Below are positions 42,712-49,963 of a stretch of 64,000 nt of DNA, piece by piece (within the stretch, counting starts at the first letter, position 1; each line of letters starts with the position of its first letter). The stretch is from Bog-532 sp963830385 (GTDB lineage: Bacteria; Actinomycetota; Actinomycetes; Streptosporangiales; Streptosporangiaceae), in assembly GCA_963830385.1 (NCBI GenBank), contig CAWHMD010000009.1:558001-622000 (forward strand), given 5' to 3'. A program made the position numbers and the translations under genes. Under the pieces are notes generated by a model. It did not search any database. It saw only the letters and a list, made by a program, of their open reading frames with translations, and was not told where the DNA came from.

Positions 42712-42750
42712 GGGTACGTTTTGCCGCAGCATGTGCGGAAAAACGTACCC
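42712..42750. repeat. Long hairpin GGGTACGTTTT / AAAACGTACCC
   Basis: An 11-base perfect outer stem (42712-42722 with 42740-42750) and a 5-base inner stem CCGCA/TGCGG with a five-base loop. It lies between the hypothetical gene and the terminator; it is palindromic enough to be a terminator, a protein site or a mobile-element end. Confidence 0.7.
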
Positions 42751-42770
42751 GAATGCTTTCCGGCAATAAC

Positions 42771-42812
42771 AAAGCCATCGCCCCCGGACAGACTCCCGGG
42801 GCGATGGCTTTT
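42771..42812. terminator. Strong bidirectional terminator, probably the original glnA terminator
   Basis: A perfect 14-base stem AAAGCCATCGCCCC / GGGGCGATGGCTTT (42771-42784 with 42798-42811) with T-runs on both strands. It ends 22 bases left of the displaced glnA 3'-end copy, so before the insertion it would have followed glnA directly on the minus strand. Confidence 0.75.
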
Positions 42813-42834
42813 ACGTCAGGCGACGCTTAAACGA

Positions 42835-42860
42835 TCACACGTCGTAGGACAGCTCGAACT
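42835..42860. repeat. Left copy of the glnA 3' end (putative attachment site)
   Basis: 26 bases starting TCACACGTCGTAGG, identical at 25 of 26 positions to 45963-45988, the last codons and stop of glnA. On the minus strand it would read KFELSYDV-stop against EFELYYDV-stop in GlnA. No other glnA sequence adjoins it. It is a direct repeat, as expected for attL/attR. Confidence 0.8.
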
Positions 42861-43046
42861 TTGGGCGCTGGCAACGGTACCTGCGACGATGCCGCTGAGC
42901 TGGGGATTCAGCGTGCAACAGTTCGCGCTGTTTAGCGGTGCTGATCAGCGTCGGCCGGAACAGAAACGGAACAAGAGCAAGAGGCCACTCGGATGTAGTG
43001 GAGACGCGTTTAGGCCCAGGAGACACCCATGCAGGCGTTGAGCCTG

Positions 43047-43418
43047 TTACCAGAGTGCTTGAACAACTGTGCCGTTGTGCAGTGTCACCACCGTGGCCTT
43101 GGCCAGCCACGCCGGTAGGGCGGAGGACATTTCCGGCCAGTTCACCGCCTCCTGCCAATGCCTGGCAATGCCGGCCGGTGACTCGTAGTACTCATCGAGC
43201 ACGAAGGTGGTCTTGCCGGTCGGCTCAGAGTTCGTGTCCATCGGGTTCGACAGTTCCGGGCCCTTGGAGATGGTGTAGCTCAGCAGCGCCACATCGCCCT
43301 CGCGAGGATGCCCCTTCATCCACTCGCCGTGGCTCGCGAAGATGCGATCTCCTTCGGCCACGTCATCAGCCCCCACCGTCATCATGATGACGAGGTGTGA
43401 CTTTCCCATGTACGACAT
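43047..43418 (-). CDS. Hypothetical protein, possible dimeric alpha/beta-barrel family
   Basis: A 123-residue protein without clear family. The order of secondary structure (LVIMMTVGADDVAEGDRIFASHGEWM and KTTFVLDEYYESPAGIARHWQEA) is like small dimeric alpha/beta barrels (EthD/ABM type). ATG 43418 follows GGGGGG by 5 bases and is preferred to the longer frame. It lies inside the glnA-linked element. Confidence 0.6.
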   Translation of the reverse strand: MSYMGKSHLVIMMTVGADDVAEGDRIFASHGEWMKGHPREGDVALLSYTISKGPELSNPMDTNSEPTGKTTFVLDEYYESPAGIARHWQEAVNWPEMSSALPAWLAKATVVTLHNGTVVQALW

Positions 43419-43907
43419 GCTGACCCCCCAAATGAGCCAAGGCGCACGTAACGGCAACGAGACCTTTGTCGTTCCTACAGTGAAGAAGTTGCCAGACTTG
43501 CCGTCAAGGGGGTTCGCCGGATCCGGGAAAGGCGGCCGCTCGGCGGCAACGAACGGCTTCGCCGTATTACCGACCGGGCGCTCATGGCTATGCCGTTGAC
43601 CTGCACATACTTTGTCGGGACGGCGGGATTTGAACCCGCGACCCCTTGACCCCCAGGCATCCGTTCAGGCGAAACTACCAGCGAAGATCGGCAATCTAGC
43701 TGCGCCAGTGCGTGTGGGGGAGTACCCCGATGTCCGTGGTTGTTCGCGGCGACCGTCACTCAGCTAGTCACTGAGGCCGTCATCCTTGCTATAAGTGATT
43801 GCGCATGACGGGGGGAGCGGCCAACGGCCACGCTGATGTCAGTCGCCGAGTACGAGTCATGCAGGCGGCGCCCGCCATTCTGCGCTCTCAGTCTGAGCGA
43901 ACGAAGT
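43419..43907. other. 489-base stretch with a tRNA-Pro remnant and no gene
   Basis: Apart from the tRNA remnant at 43614-43706 nothing is recognised. Short open frames on both strands lack ribosome sites and domain motifs. Confidence 0.5.
43614..43706 (-). pseudogene. tRNA-Pro(GGG) remnant
   Basis: On the minus strand the 3' half of a tRNA-Pro is intact: anticodon loop CTGGGGG, then TCAAG, a perfect T-arm GCGGG-TTCAAAT-CCCGC, and the acceptor end CGTCCCGA (43614-43656). The 5' half is broken: a D-stem-like GGCGCAGCT is found at 43698-43706, but the distance is about 17 bases too long and no acceptor strand complementary to CGTCCCG precedes it. tRNA-Pro 3' ends are common attachment sites for actinomycete integrative elements, so this may be an attachment scar. 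Confidence 0.7.
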
Positions 43908-44123
43908 TCAATCCTGGTTCGGCGGATCCGAACTATCCGGCTGCTGAGAATCTGTCTCGTAGGCCTTATGCCCCGCGCCCTGAACCTCACCGGAAGACTC
44001 GACGTCCGGGGCCCAGCCGTGATCATGCTCGTCGACACCGAATCCGAGTTCGCTGTCTGCGGTGGGCTCGGCTGCACTGCCCTGCTGCGGAACGCCGTGC
44101 TCGGGATTTGTCTGCTCTGACAT
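43908..44123 (-). CDS. Small acidic disordered protein
   Basis: A 71-residue, Asp/Glu/Gly/Pro-rich protein with no predicted fold and no family I recognise (MSEQTNPEHGVPQQGS ... DSSDPPNQD). Its reality is supported by a perfect AGGAGGG ribosome site 5 bases upstream of ATG 44123. Located inside the glnA-linked element. Function unknown. Confidence 0.55.
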   Translation of the reverse strand: MSEQTNPEHGVPQQGSAAEPTADSELGFGVDEHDHGWAPDVESSGEVQGAGHKAYETDSQQPDSSDPPNQD

Positions 44124-44379
44124 GATTCCCTCCTGGCTTGCCGTTCGGCATCGCCTGCCCGCCGACTGCAAGTTCAAACGCGACTGCCGCACTACAGAAC
44201 GTTGTTTTACCAGGAGAGCGTTAGGTGATCCTCTCCATGCCATCGAGGGGCAGGTCGGTCACTGGAGGTCGTTGACGCAGCTCGTTGGCTTGCAAGGGTC
44301 GCTGAGGATCGCTAGAGGTCGCTGCGGTTGCTGCACTTTGCTACTGCATCCTGGGCCCAGTGACGGCGATGATGTGAGC

Positions 44380-44847
44380 ATGACGCAGACTGCATCTTCC
44401 ATCGCGACCGGCGGGAGGCAGCCGGGGCGGCATGCGGTCTATCCCGGCACCTTCGACCCCTTCACTCCCGGTCATCTCGACATCATCGAGCGGGCACGGC
44501 ACCTGTTCGCGCACATTACCGTGCTGATTGCCGTCAACGGTGACAAGGAACCGGTCAGCACCCAATTGGACGGGGTGACCCAGCTGAGCCAGAGACTTCC
44601 CGCGAACTGGGAGAATGTCTCCGTCACTGTGTGGGCTGCCCTGACCGTCGCGTTCTGTCAGCAGCATGGCGCCAGCGTGATCATCCGTGGTGTCCGCAAC
44701 CGATCCGACCTGCGTCATGAGCAGCACCTGGCCGCCATGAACGAGACCCTGGGCATTACCACGCTGCTACTGCCCGCGAAGCCCACGCTGTCGGCCACGT
44801 CATCAACTGTTCTGCGCGAACTCGGCATGAATCTCACTGAAGGATGA
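44380..44847 (+). CDS. CoaD-like phosphopantetheine adenylyltransferase homologue
   Basis: A 155-residue nucleotidyltransferase with the CoaD pattern: N-terminal YPGTFDPFTPGHLDIIERA ((T/H)xGH motif), IIRGVRNRSDLRHEQHLAAMNETL, and the C-terminal SSTVLRELG where the family has SSSxVRE. CoaD makes dephospho-CoA. It lies in the decayed element, and actinomycetes normally have a separate housekeeping coaD near the rnc/rpmF region, so this is probably a divergent extra copy, perhaps with another substrate. ATG 44380; ribosome site weak. Confidence 0.75.
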   Translation: MTQTASSIATGGRQPGRHAVYPGTFDPFTPGHLDIIERARHLFAHITVLIAVNGDKEPVSTQLDGVTQLSQRLPANWENVSVTVWAALTVAFCQQHGASVIIRGVRNRSDLRHEQHLAAMNETLGITTLLLPAKPTLSATSSTVLRELGMNLTEG

Positions 44848-44854
44848 TGATGAA

Positions 44855-44992
44855 GCGAGTCAGCCTGTAGGCCGGGTCTTGTGCAGGTGCTTCGTTGACC
44901 TCCGCCGATCTATCTCATTAGCGGTATGACCTGCGGTTGAGATCTCGGCTGTTCTCAACGCTTCTGAATAGATCTCGGCGCGGTGTGCCCCG
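44855..44992 (+). repeat. 138-base direct repeat, left copy
   Basis: Begins GCGAGTCAGCCTGTAGG and ends GTGTGCCCC. A similar copy lies at 45531-45667, in the same orientation and with roughly 85-90% identity by eye. The two bracket the EthD-domain gene. Confidence 0.85.
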
Positions 44993-45086
44993 GGCCGACC
45001 TGCGTCGCCAGCTATTTCTTCCGCGGCCTTGAATCACTCGACGTCACTGGTGAAGTATCTAAAAACCCGACCGAGAGGATGTCGCC

Positions 45087-45383
45087 ATGCATGTGCTGAT
45101 GGTTTGCTACGGGCCCCCAGCCGACCCGGCGGCGTTCGACGCCTATTACACGTCGACCCACGTGCCGCTGGCCGAGAAGATCCCCGGCGTGGCCAGCTTC
45201 AGCGCTCGTCACTGCGCGTCGCTGGATGGCTCGGCGGCGCCCTATCATCTGATCGCCGAGCTCGGTTTCCCCTCACGCGAGGCGCTGAACGCTGCTCTGT
45301 CCTCACCCGAGGGACAGGCGGCAGCCGGGGACCTCGCCAACTTCGCCACCGGCGGCGCCACGATATTCGTCGCCTACGACTGA
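45087..45383 (+). CDS. EthD family protein
   Basis: A 98-residue EthD-domain protein (MHVLMVCYGPPADPAAFDAYY, then HVPLAEKIPGVASF, and a C-terminal FATGGATIFVAY), a small ferredoxin-like fold often found as a dimer with oxidoreductases. ATG 45087 has a GAGAGGA ribosome site. It is enclosed by the two 137-138 base direct repeats, so it may have moved as a cassette. Confidence 0.85.
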   Translation: MHVLMVCYGPPADPAAFDAYYTSTHVPLAEKIPGVASFSARHCASLDGSAAPYHLIAELGFPSREALNAALSSPEGQAAAGDLANFATGGATIFVAYD

Positions 45384-45530
45384 CGGACCCGGTCCTGGCC
45401 ACTCGTGCACCCCCGCGTGGCGATGCAGATCCTGCGTCATAGCAAGATCGCCAGGCCGCGGACACGCTGGCCACCCTAATCATCGGCGGGCGCTCGCCTC
45501 CGTTGAAGTCACGGGACCGGCAGGGGACAG

Positions 45531-45667
45531 GCGAGTCGGCCTGTAGGCCGGGTCTTGTGCAGGTGCTTCGCTGACCTCGGCCGATCCATCTCGTTAGCGG
45601 TCTGACCTGCGGCTGAGATCTCGGCTATTCTCATCGCTTCTGAGCGGATCTCGGGGCGATGTGCCCC
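45531..45667 (+). repeat. 137-base direct repeat, right copy
   Basis: Matches 44855-44992 in the same orientation. Its right end (ATGTGCCCCCGATGTGCCCCC) adjoins the integrase remnant, so the repeat is probably derived from sequence flanking or inside the integrase gene. Confidence 0.85.
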
Positions 45668-45704
45668 CGATGTGCCCCCGCCATGGCTCACACGTAAGCG
45701 TCAG

Positions 45705-45932
45705 ATGATCAGTGGAAGATCAGCACTCCGGCACTACTTCGCCAGCTTGCTCATCGCCTCTGGGGCTGATGTGAAGACTGTTCAGGCGCGTCTGAGACAC
45801 GCTAGTGCCAAGACCACCCTCGACACCTACGGGCATATCTGGCCCGACCGTGACGAGTCCACCCGGGCCGCCGTCGAGGCTGTCTTCACCGCCCGGACGG
45901 AACAGGGACGGAACAGAGCACTTGGCCCGTGA
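45705..45932 (+). pseudogene. Tyrosine-type integrase, C-terminal remnant
   Basis: Only the last ~75 residues of a phage-type integrase remain: ALRHYFASLLIASGADVKTVQARL (first H and the helix before the second R), then the RHASAKTTLDTYGHIWPD motif that holds the catalytic H-x-x-Y tyrosine (Y in DTYGHI). The N-terminal core-binding domain and the first catalytic Arg box are missing. It lies next to the right copy of the glnA 3'-end repeat, where an integrase would be expected in such an element. Confidence 0.85.
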
Positions 45933-45943
45933 TTCCGTCCCTG
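45903..45943. terminator. Hairpin between the integrase remnant and glnA
   Basis: An 11-base stem CAGGGACGGAA / TTCCGTCCCTG (45903-45913 with 45933-45943) with a 19-base loop. It overlaps the end of the integrase remnant and lies 20 bases past the glnA stop on the minus strand; no T-run, so termination is uncertain. Confidence 0.4.
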
Positions 45944-45962
45944 CTCAGCGACCGTTAACGAG

Positions 45963-45988
45963 TCACACGTCGTAGTACAGCTCGAACT
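45963..45988. repeat. Right copy of the glnA 3' end (functional gene end)
   Basis: Identical at 25 of 26 positions to 42835-42860; it supplies the stop codon and C-terminal EFELYYDV of GlnA. Confidence 0.8.
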
Positions 45989-47387
45989 CGTGCGGGTGCG
46001 GCCGCAGCCGCATCGGGTCGATCTCGTTGGTGCGCTTGTAGCTGATCCAGGTCTGGACCAGGTCCTCGGTGAACACGCCGCCCTCGGTCAGGTAGCCGTG
46101 GTCGGCCTCGAGGGTGGCCAGAACGGCCTCCAGCGACCCGGGGACCTGCGGGATGGCCAGCGCCTCGTCCGGCGGCAGCTCGTACAGGTCCTTGTCCACC
46201 GGCTCGGGCGGCTCGACCTTGTTCTTGATGCCGTCCAGGCCGGCCATCAACATGGCCGAGAAGGCCAGGTACGGGTTGGCCGACGGGTCCGGCACCCGGA
46301 ACTCGATCCGCTTGGCCTTGGGGTTGGTCCCGGTGATCGGGATGCGTACGCAGGCCGAGCGGTTCCGCTGCGAGTAGACCAGGTTGACCGGCGCCTCGAA
46401 GCCCGGCACCAGCCGGTGGTAGGAGTTCAGCGTCGGGTTGGTGAACGCGAGCAGCGACGGGGCGTGCTTGAGCAGGCCGCCGATGTAGTACCGGCCCAGG
46501 TCCGACAGCCCGGCGTAGCCGACCTCGTCGTAGAAGAGCGGCGAGCCGTCCTTCCAGATGCTCTGGTGGCAGTGCATGCCCGAGCCGTTGTCGCCCATGA
46601 CCGGCTTGGGCATGAACGTGACGGTCTTGCCGTGCTTGTCGGCGACGTTCTTGATGATGTACTTGAACAGCATCAGCCGGTCGGCCGTGTTCAGCAGCGA
46701 GCCGAACCGCATGTTGATCTCGGCCTGGCCTGGGCTCCCCACCTCGTGGTGCTGCATCTCGACCTGGATGCCCGCCTCGATCAGCGCCCGGGTCATCTCC
46801 GACCGCAGGTCGGTGTAGTGGTCGATCGGCGGGACCGGGAAGTAACCGCCCTTGTAGGGGGGCCGGTGCCCGAGGTTGTTGCCGCCGTCCTCGCTGCCGG
46901 TGTTCCAGGCGCCTTCGATCGAGTCGATGTAGTAGTACCCGGCGTTCGGCGCCGTCTCGAACCGGGCCGAGTCGAAGATGTAGAACTCCGCCTCCGGGCC
47001 GAAGAACGAGGTGTCGCCGATGCCGGTGCTCTTCAGGTACTCCTCGGCCTTGCGCGCGATGTTGCGCGGGTCACGGGAGTAGGGCTCCTGGGTCAGCGGG
47101 TCGTGCACGAAGAACGTCAGGTTCAGCGTCTTGTAGGTCCGGAACGGGTCGAGCACGGCGCTGGTCGGGTCCGGGAGGAGCAGCATGTCCGACTCGTGGA
47201 TCTCCTGGAAGCCACGAATCGAAGAGCCGTCGAACATCAGGCCGTTGGTGAACACGTCCTCGTCGAAGACCTCGACCGGCACCGTGAAGTGCTGCATGGT
47301 CCCCGGCAGGTCGCAGAACCTGACGTCAATGAACTTCACATCTTCATCCGCGACGAATCGCAGCACCTCGTCGGCGTTTTGGAACAT
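45963..47387 (-). CDS. glnA: Glutamine synthetase type I GlnA
   Basis: A 474-residue GSI that makes glutamine from glutamate and ammonia. Core motifs are present: GLMFDGSSIRGFQ, GPEAEFYIFDSARF, NMRFGSLLNTADR, MPKPVMGDNGSGMHCHQS, NRSACVRIP and the adenylylation loop KDLYELPPDE with its tyrosine, the target of GlnE. ATG 47387 follows GGGAGG by 6 bases (a longer frame to 47426 is rejected). Its last eight codons form the right copy of the attachment-like repeat. The order glnA, RDD, DUF4191, lipA matches that in Streptomyces. Confidence 0.97.
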   Translation of the reverse strand: MFQNADEVLRFVADEDVKFIDVRFCDLPGTMQHFTVPVEVFDEDVFTNGLMFDGSSIRGFQEIHESDMLLLPDPTSAVLDPFRTYKTLNLTFFVHDPLTQEPYSRDPRNIARKAEEYLKSTGIGDTSFFGPEAEFYIFDSARFETAPNAGYYYIDSIEGAWNTGSEDGGNNLGHRPPYKGGYFPVPPIDHYTDLRSEMTRALIEAGIQVEMQHHEVGSPGQAEINMRFGSLLNTADRLMLFKYIIKNVADKHGKTVTFMPKPVMGDNGSGMHCHQSIWKDGSPLFYDEVGYAGLSDLGRYYIGGLLKHAPSLLAFTNPTLNSYHRLVPGFEAPVNLVYSQRNRSACVRIPITGTNPKAKRIEFRVPDPSANPYLAFSAMLMAGLDGIKNKVEPPEPVDKDLYELPPDEALAIPQVPGSLEAVLATLEADHGYLTEGGVFTEDLVQTWISYKRTNEIDPMRLRPHPHEFELYYDV

Positions 47388-47551
47388 TAAGCCTCCCTGA
47401 CCGGGCAAATACATCTTCATCGGCACGCATTAGGCGGACGCGCCCTGAACGCTAGGCGCTGGCAATTTCCACGCCGTGTCCCTTGTGTTTCGCACATGTT
47501 ACGCATGGGCGGCCGGACCGGTCAGGGGGGCGGGGGCGATACCGTGGTGGC

Positions 47552-47971
47552 GTGGCCGAAGAACAGCTGGCCGGTGCGGGCACCAGCCGGATCTCTGCGT
47601 ATCCCGGTGAGAAGTTCGGGCTGCCCGAGGACGGGCCGGCCTCGGTACCGGGCATGGGGCGCCGCCTGGGGGCCCTGTTCATCGACTGGATCATCTGCGC
47701 GATCATCGGCTACGGACTGCTGCACTCGCAGTACTGGGGCCTGGCGATCTTCGGGGCCGAGACCTGGATCCTGACCGCGCTGACCGGCACCACGATCGGC
47801 AAGCGGGCGCTCGGCATGCGGGTGGCCCGGCTGGACGGCAAGCCGGTCGGCTTCGGCTGGAGCCTGGTCCGCACGGTCCTGCTCCTGTGCGTGGTTCCGC
47901 CGCTGGTCATCGACAGTGACCGGCGCGGCCTGCACGACAAGGCCGCCAACACGATTGTCGTCCGGATCTAA
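47552..47971 (+). CDS. RDD family membrane protein
   Basis: A 139-residue RDD-domain protein with three hydrophobic segments: GRRLGALFIDWIICAIIGYGLL (carrying R and D), YWGLAIFGAETWILTAL, and WSLVRTVLLLCVVPPLVI followed by DRRGLHDKAANT (second D). Function is unknown; RDD proteins are thought to be transporters. GTG 47552 is the likely start. Divergent from glnA and syntenic with the Streptomyces glnA region. Confidence 0.83.
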   Translation: MAEEQLAGAGTSRISAYPGEKFGLPEDGPASVPGMGRRLGALFIDWIICAIIGYGLLHSQYWGLAIFGAETWILTALTGTTIGKRALGMRVARLDGKPVGFGWSLVRTVLLLCVVPPLVIDSDRRGLHDKAANTIVVRI

Positions 47972-48037
47972 CCCCAAAACTCTGATAGTGGTCCGGATCT
48001 GAAAAACCCTGAAAGGGTCCCGGGCCGTCACCGTTGA

Positions 48038-48733
48038 TCAGCGGGCGCGCGGCCTCGGCATCTTGGGCTGGCGGGCACCCCGCGGCATCGGGCCCTTGGG
48101 TGCCTGCAGGGTCTGCGGCAGCGCCTTGAGCCGGTAGTTCAGGTCGGCCACCTGCGGGCCCTTGAGGTCACGGGGCAGCTTCATGATCTTCTTCTGCAGC
48201 TTGCGGAGCGGCACCTGGCCCGGGCCGTCACCGACCTGGAAGTCGAAGACCGGCACGTCGAACGCAACCCGCGTGACCCGCTTCTTCTCCGCCGCCAGCA
48301 AGCCCGGGAGCCGGTTCGCCGAGCCCTCGCCGACCAGGATGACCCCCGGCCGGCCGACCGCCCGGTGCACCACGTCCATGTTCCGGTTGGCGGCGATGGC
48401 CGGGGTGACCGTCCAGTTCCCGCGCATGCTCTGCAGCACCGCCGCGGCCGCGCCCGGCTGGCCCTCGATCGACGAGTACTGCGAGCTCTGCGCGAACCGG
48501 CCGAACAGGAACACCGAGACCAGGAGCCCGCCCAGGATGCCCAGCGGGATCAGGAAGCCGGCCTGGCCGATCAGCAGGCCGACGACGACCAGCACGACCA
48601 GCACCGCCAGGCCGCTGCCGATGACGATCGGGAGCGCCCGGGGGTTGGCCTTGTGTATCAGGCCGGCCACCATGCGTATCTGCTTGATACGCCCGGGGGT
48701 CGCCTCGTCGTCCGTGTTCTTGTCCTTCGCCAT
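48038..48733 (-). CDS. DUF4191 membrane protein
   Basis: A 231-residue protein with two adjacent membrane spans (ALPIVIGSGLAVLVVLVVVG and FLIPLGILGGLLVSVFLFG) after a charged N-terminus and a large cytoplasmic domain, as in DUF4191 proteins of actinomycetes. It shares strand with lipA (gap ~75 bases) and is conserved between lipA and glnA in related genomes. Function unknown. Confidence 0.85.
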   Translation of the reverse strand: MAKDKNTDDEATPGRIKQIRMVAGLIHKANPRALPIVIGSGLAVLVVLVVVGLLIGQAGFLIPLGILGGLLVSVFLFGRFAQSSQYSSIEGQPGAAAAVLQSMRGNWTVTPAIAANRNMDVVHRAVGRPGVILVGEGSANRLPGLLAAEKKRVTRVAFDVPVFDFQVGDGPGQVPLRKLQKKIMKLPRDLKGPQVADLNYRLKALPQTLQAPKGPMPRGARQPKMPRPRAR

Positions 48734-48808
48734 GCCTGGCAGGATAAGGGTTTCTGACCCGCGGAGCGAAACTGCCTCGCGTGCTGAATCCCTACCGCAA
48801 CCTGCGCC

Positions 48809-49756
48809 TCAGCCGGTGGCTGGACCCGCAGCCGCTGCCCGGCGCTCGGCCGCCTGCCGGTAGAGCCGCCCGGCCCGGTAGGAGGAGCGCACCAGCGGGC
48901 CCGACATGACCCCCGCGAACCCCATGGCCAGCGCTTCTTCCTGCAGCTCGACGAACTCCTCGGGCTTGACCCAGCGCTCGACCGGGTGGTGCCGCGGTGA
49001 CGGCCGCAGGTACTGCGTGATCGTCAGCAGGTCGCAGCCGGCCGCGTGCAGGTCGGCCATGGCCGCGCTGACCTCGGAGCGCTCCTCGCCCATGCCGAGG
49101 ATCAGGTTCGACTTGGTCACCAGGCCGGCGTCACGGGCCTGCGTGATCACGTCCAGTGACCGCTCGTAGCGGAATCCCGGCCGGATCCGCTTGAAGATCC
49201 GCGGCACGGTCTCGATGTTGTGCGCCAGCACCTCCGGCTGGGCGCTGAACACCTCCGCCAGCCGCTCCGGCACCGCGTTGAAGTCGGGGATCAGCAGCTC
49301 GACCCCGCAGCCGGGCACGGCCGCGTGGATCTCCCGCGCGGTCTGCGCGTACAGCCAGGCGCCGCCGTCCTCGAGGTCGTCGCGGGCCACGCCGGTCACG
49401 GTCGCGTAGGCCAGCCCCATGGTGGCGACCGACTCGGCCACCCGGCGCGGCTCGTCCCGGTCCAGCGGCTGCGGCTTGCCCGTGTCGATCTGGCAGAAGT
49501 CACACCGGCGCGTGCACTGGTCACCGCCGATGAGGAACGTGGCCTCGCGGTCTTCCCAGCACTCGAAGATGTTCGGGCAGCCGGCCTCCTCGCACACCGT
49601 GTGCAGCCCTTCCCGGCGCACCAGGCTCTTCAGCTCGGTGTACTCAGGGCCGGTCCTGAGCCGCGTCTTGATCCACGGAGGCTTCTTCTCGATCGGGACC
49701 TGGCTGTTGCGGGCCTCGAGCCGCAACATCCGCCGCCCCTCAGGTGCGACTACCAC
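48809..49756 (-). CDS. lipA: Lipoyl synthase LipA
   Basis: A 315-residue radical SAM enzyme that inserts two sulfurs into octanoyl groups on lipoyl domains. Both iron-sulfur clusters are seen: the auxiliary cluster ligands CEEAGCPNIFEC and the radical-SAM CTRRCDFC, followed by the DRDEPRRVAE block and the conserved C-terminal RSSYRAG. GTG 49756 keeps the VAPEGRRMLRLEARNSQ N-terminus shared with homologues; ATG 49729, behind a better GAGGGG site, is an alternative. LipB is not in the window. Confidence 0.95.
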   Translation of the reverse strand: MVVAPEGRRMLRLEARNSQVPIEKKPPWIKTRLRTGPEYTELKSLVRREGLHTVCEEAGCPNIFECWEDREATFLIGGDQCTRRCDFCQIDTGKPQPLDRDEPRRVAESVATMGLAYATVTGVARDDLEDGGAWLYAQTAREIHAAVPGCGVELLIPDFNAVPERLAEVFSAQPEVLAHNIETVPRIFKRIRPGFRYERSLDVITQARDAGLVTKSNLILGMGEERSEVSAAMADLHAAGCDLLTITQYLRPSPRHHPVERWVKPEEFVELQEEALAMGFAGVMSGPLVRSSYRAGRLYRQAAERRAAAAGPATG

Positions 49757-49963
49757 CCTTCCAGGTTACGTTCCGCCCGCCCGTGCCCGTCGCTGGCCGC
49801 CGGTCATAACCATTTGTAATCAACTAGTCACAAGCTATGCCCAATCCCTTCGCGGTCCGCGATCGTTTAACAACTGAGGCATGACCCCGCAGATGCCTCA
49901 GTGATCGGCACGGCAACGGGCTGGCCGTCGATGACAACGACAGCCGGCGATCTGGGGGGCACG

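Larger units (their letters stand above)
42466..43046. other. Intergenic region at the left edge of the glnA-linked element
   Basis: No gene is supported. It holds a long hairpin at 42712-42750, a strong bidirectional terminator at 42771-42812 and the left copy of the glnA 3' end (42835-42860). A 114-residue frame on the minus strand (42434-42778) has no recognisable domain and overlaps these structures. Confidence 0.6.
42835..45988. mobile_element. Putative decayed integrative element inserted at the 3' end of glnA
   Basis: About 3.1 kb between two direct copies of the glnA 3' end. It includes the tail of a tyrosine integrase next to the right copy, a broken tRNA-Pro(GGG), two 137-138 base repeats, and several genes less GC-rich than their surroundings. 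The original glnA terminator lies just outside the left repeat. Integration that duplicates the end of a gene while keeping it functional is the standard behaviour of tyrosine-integrase elements; use of glnA as target is an inference from the repeat. Confidence 0.6.

Noticed and set aside
42434..42778. 114-residue minus-strand frame next to the glnA-linked element
   Set aside because: No domain, no ribosome site, and it crosses the hairpin and terminator.
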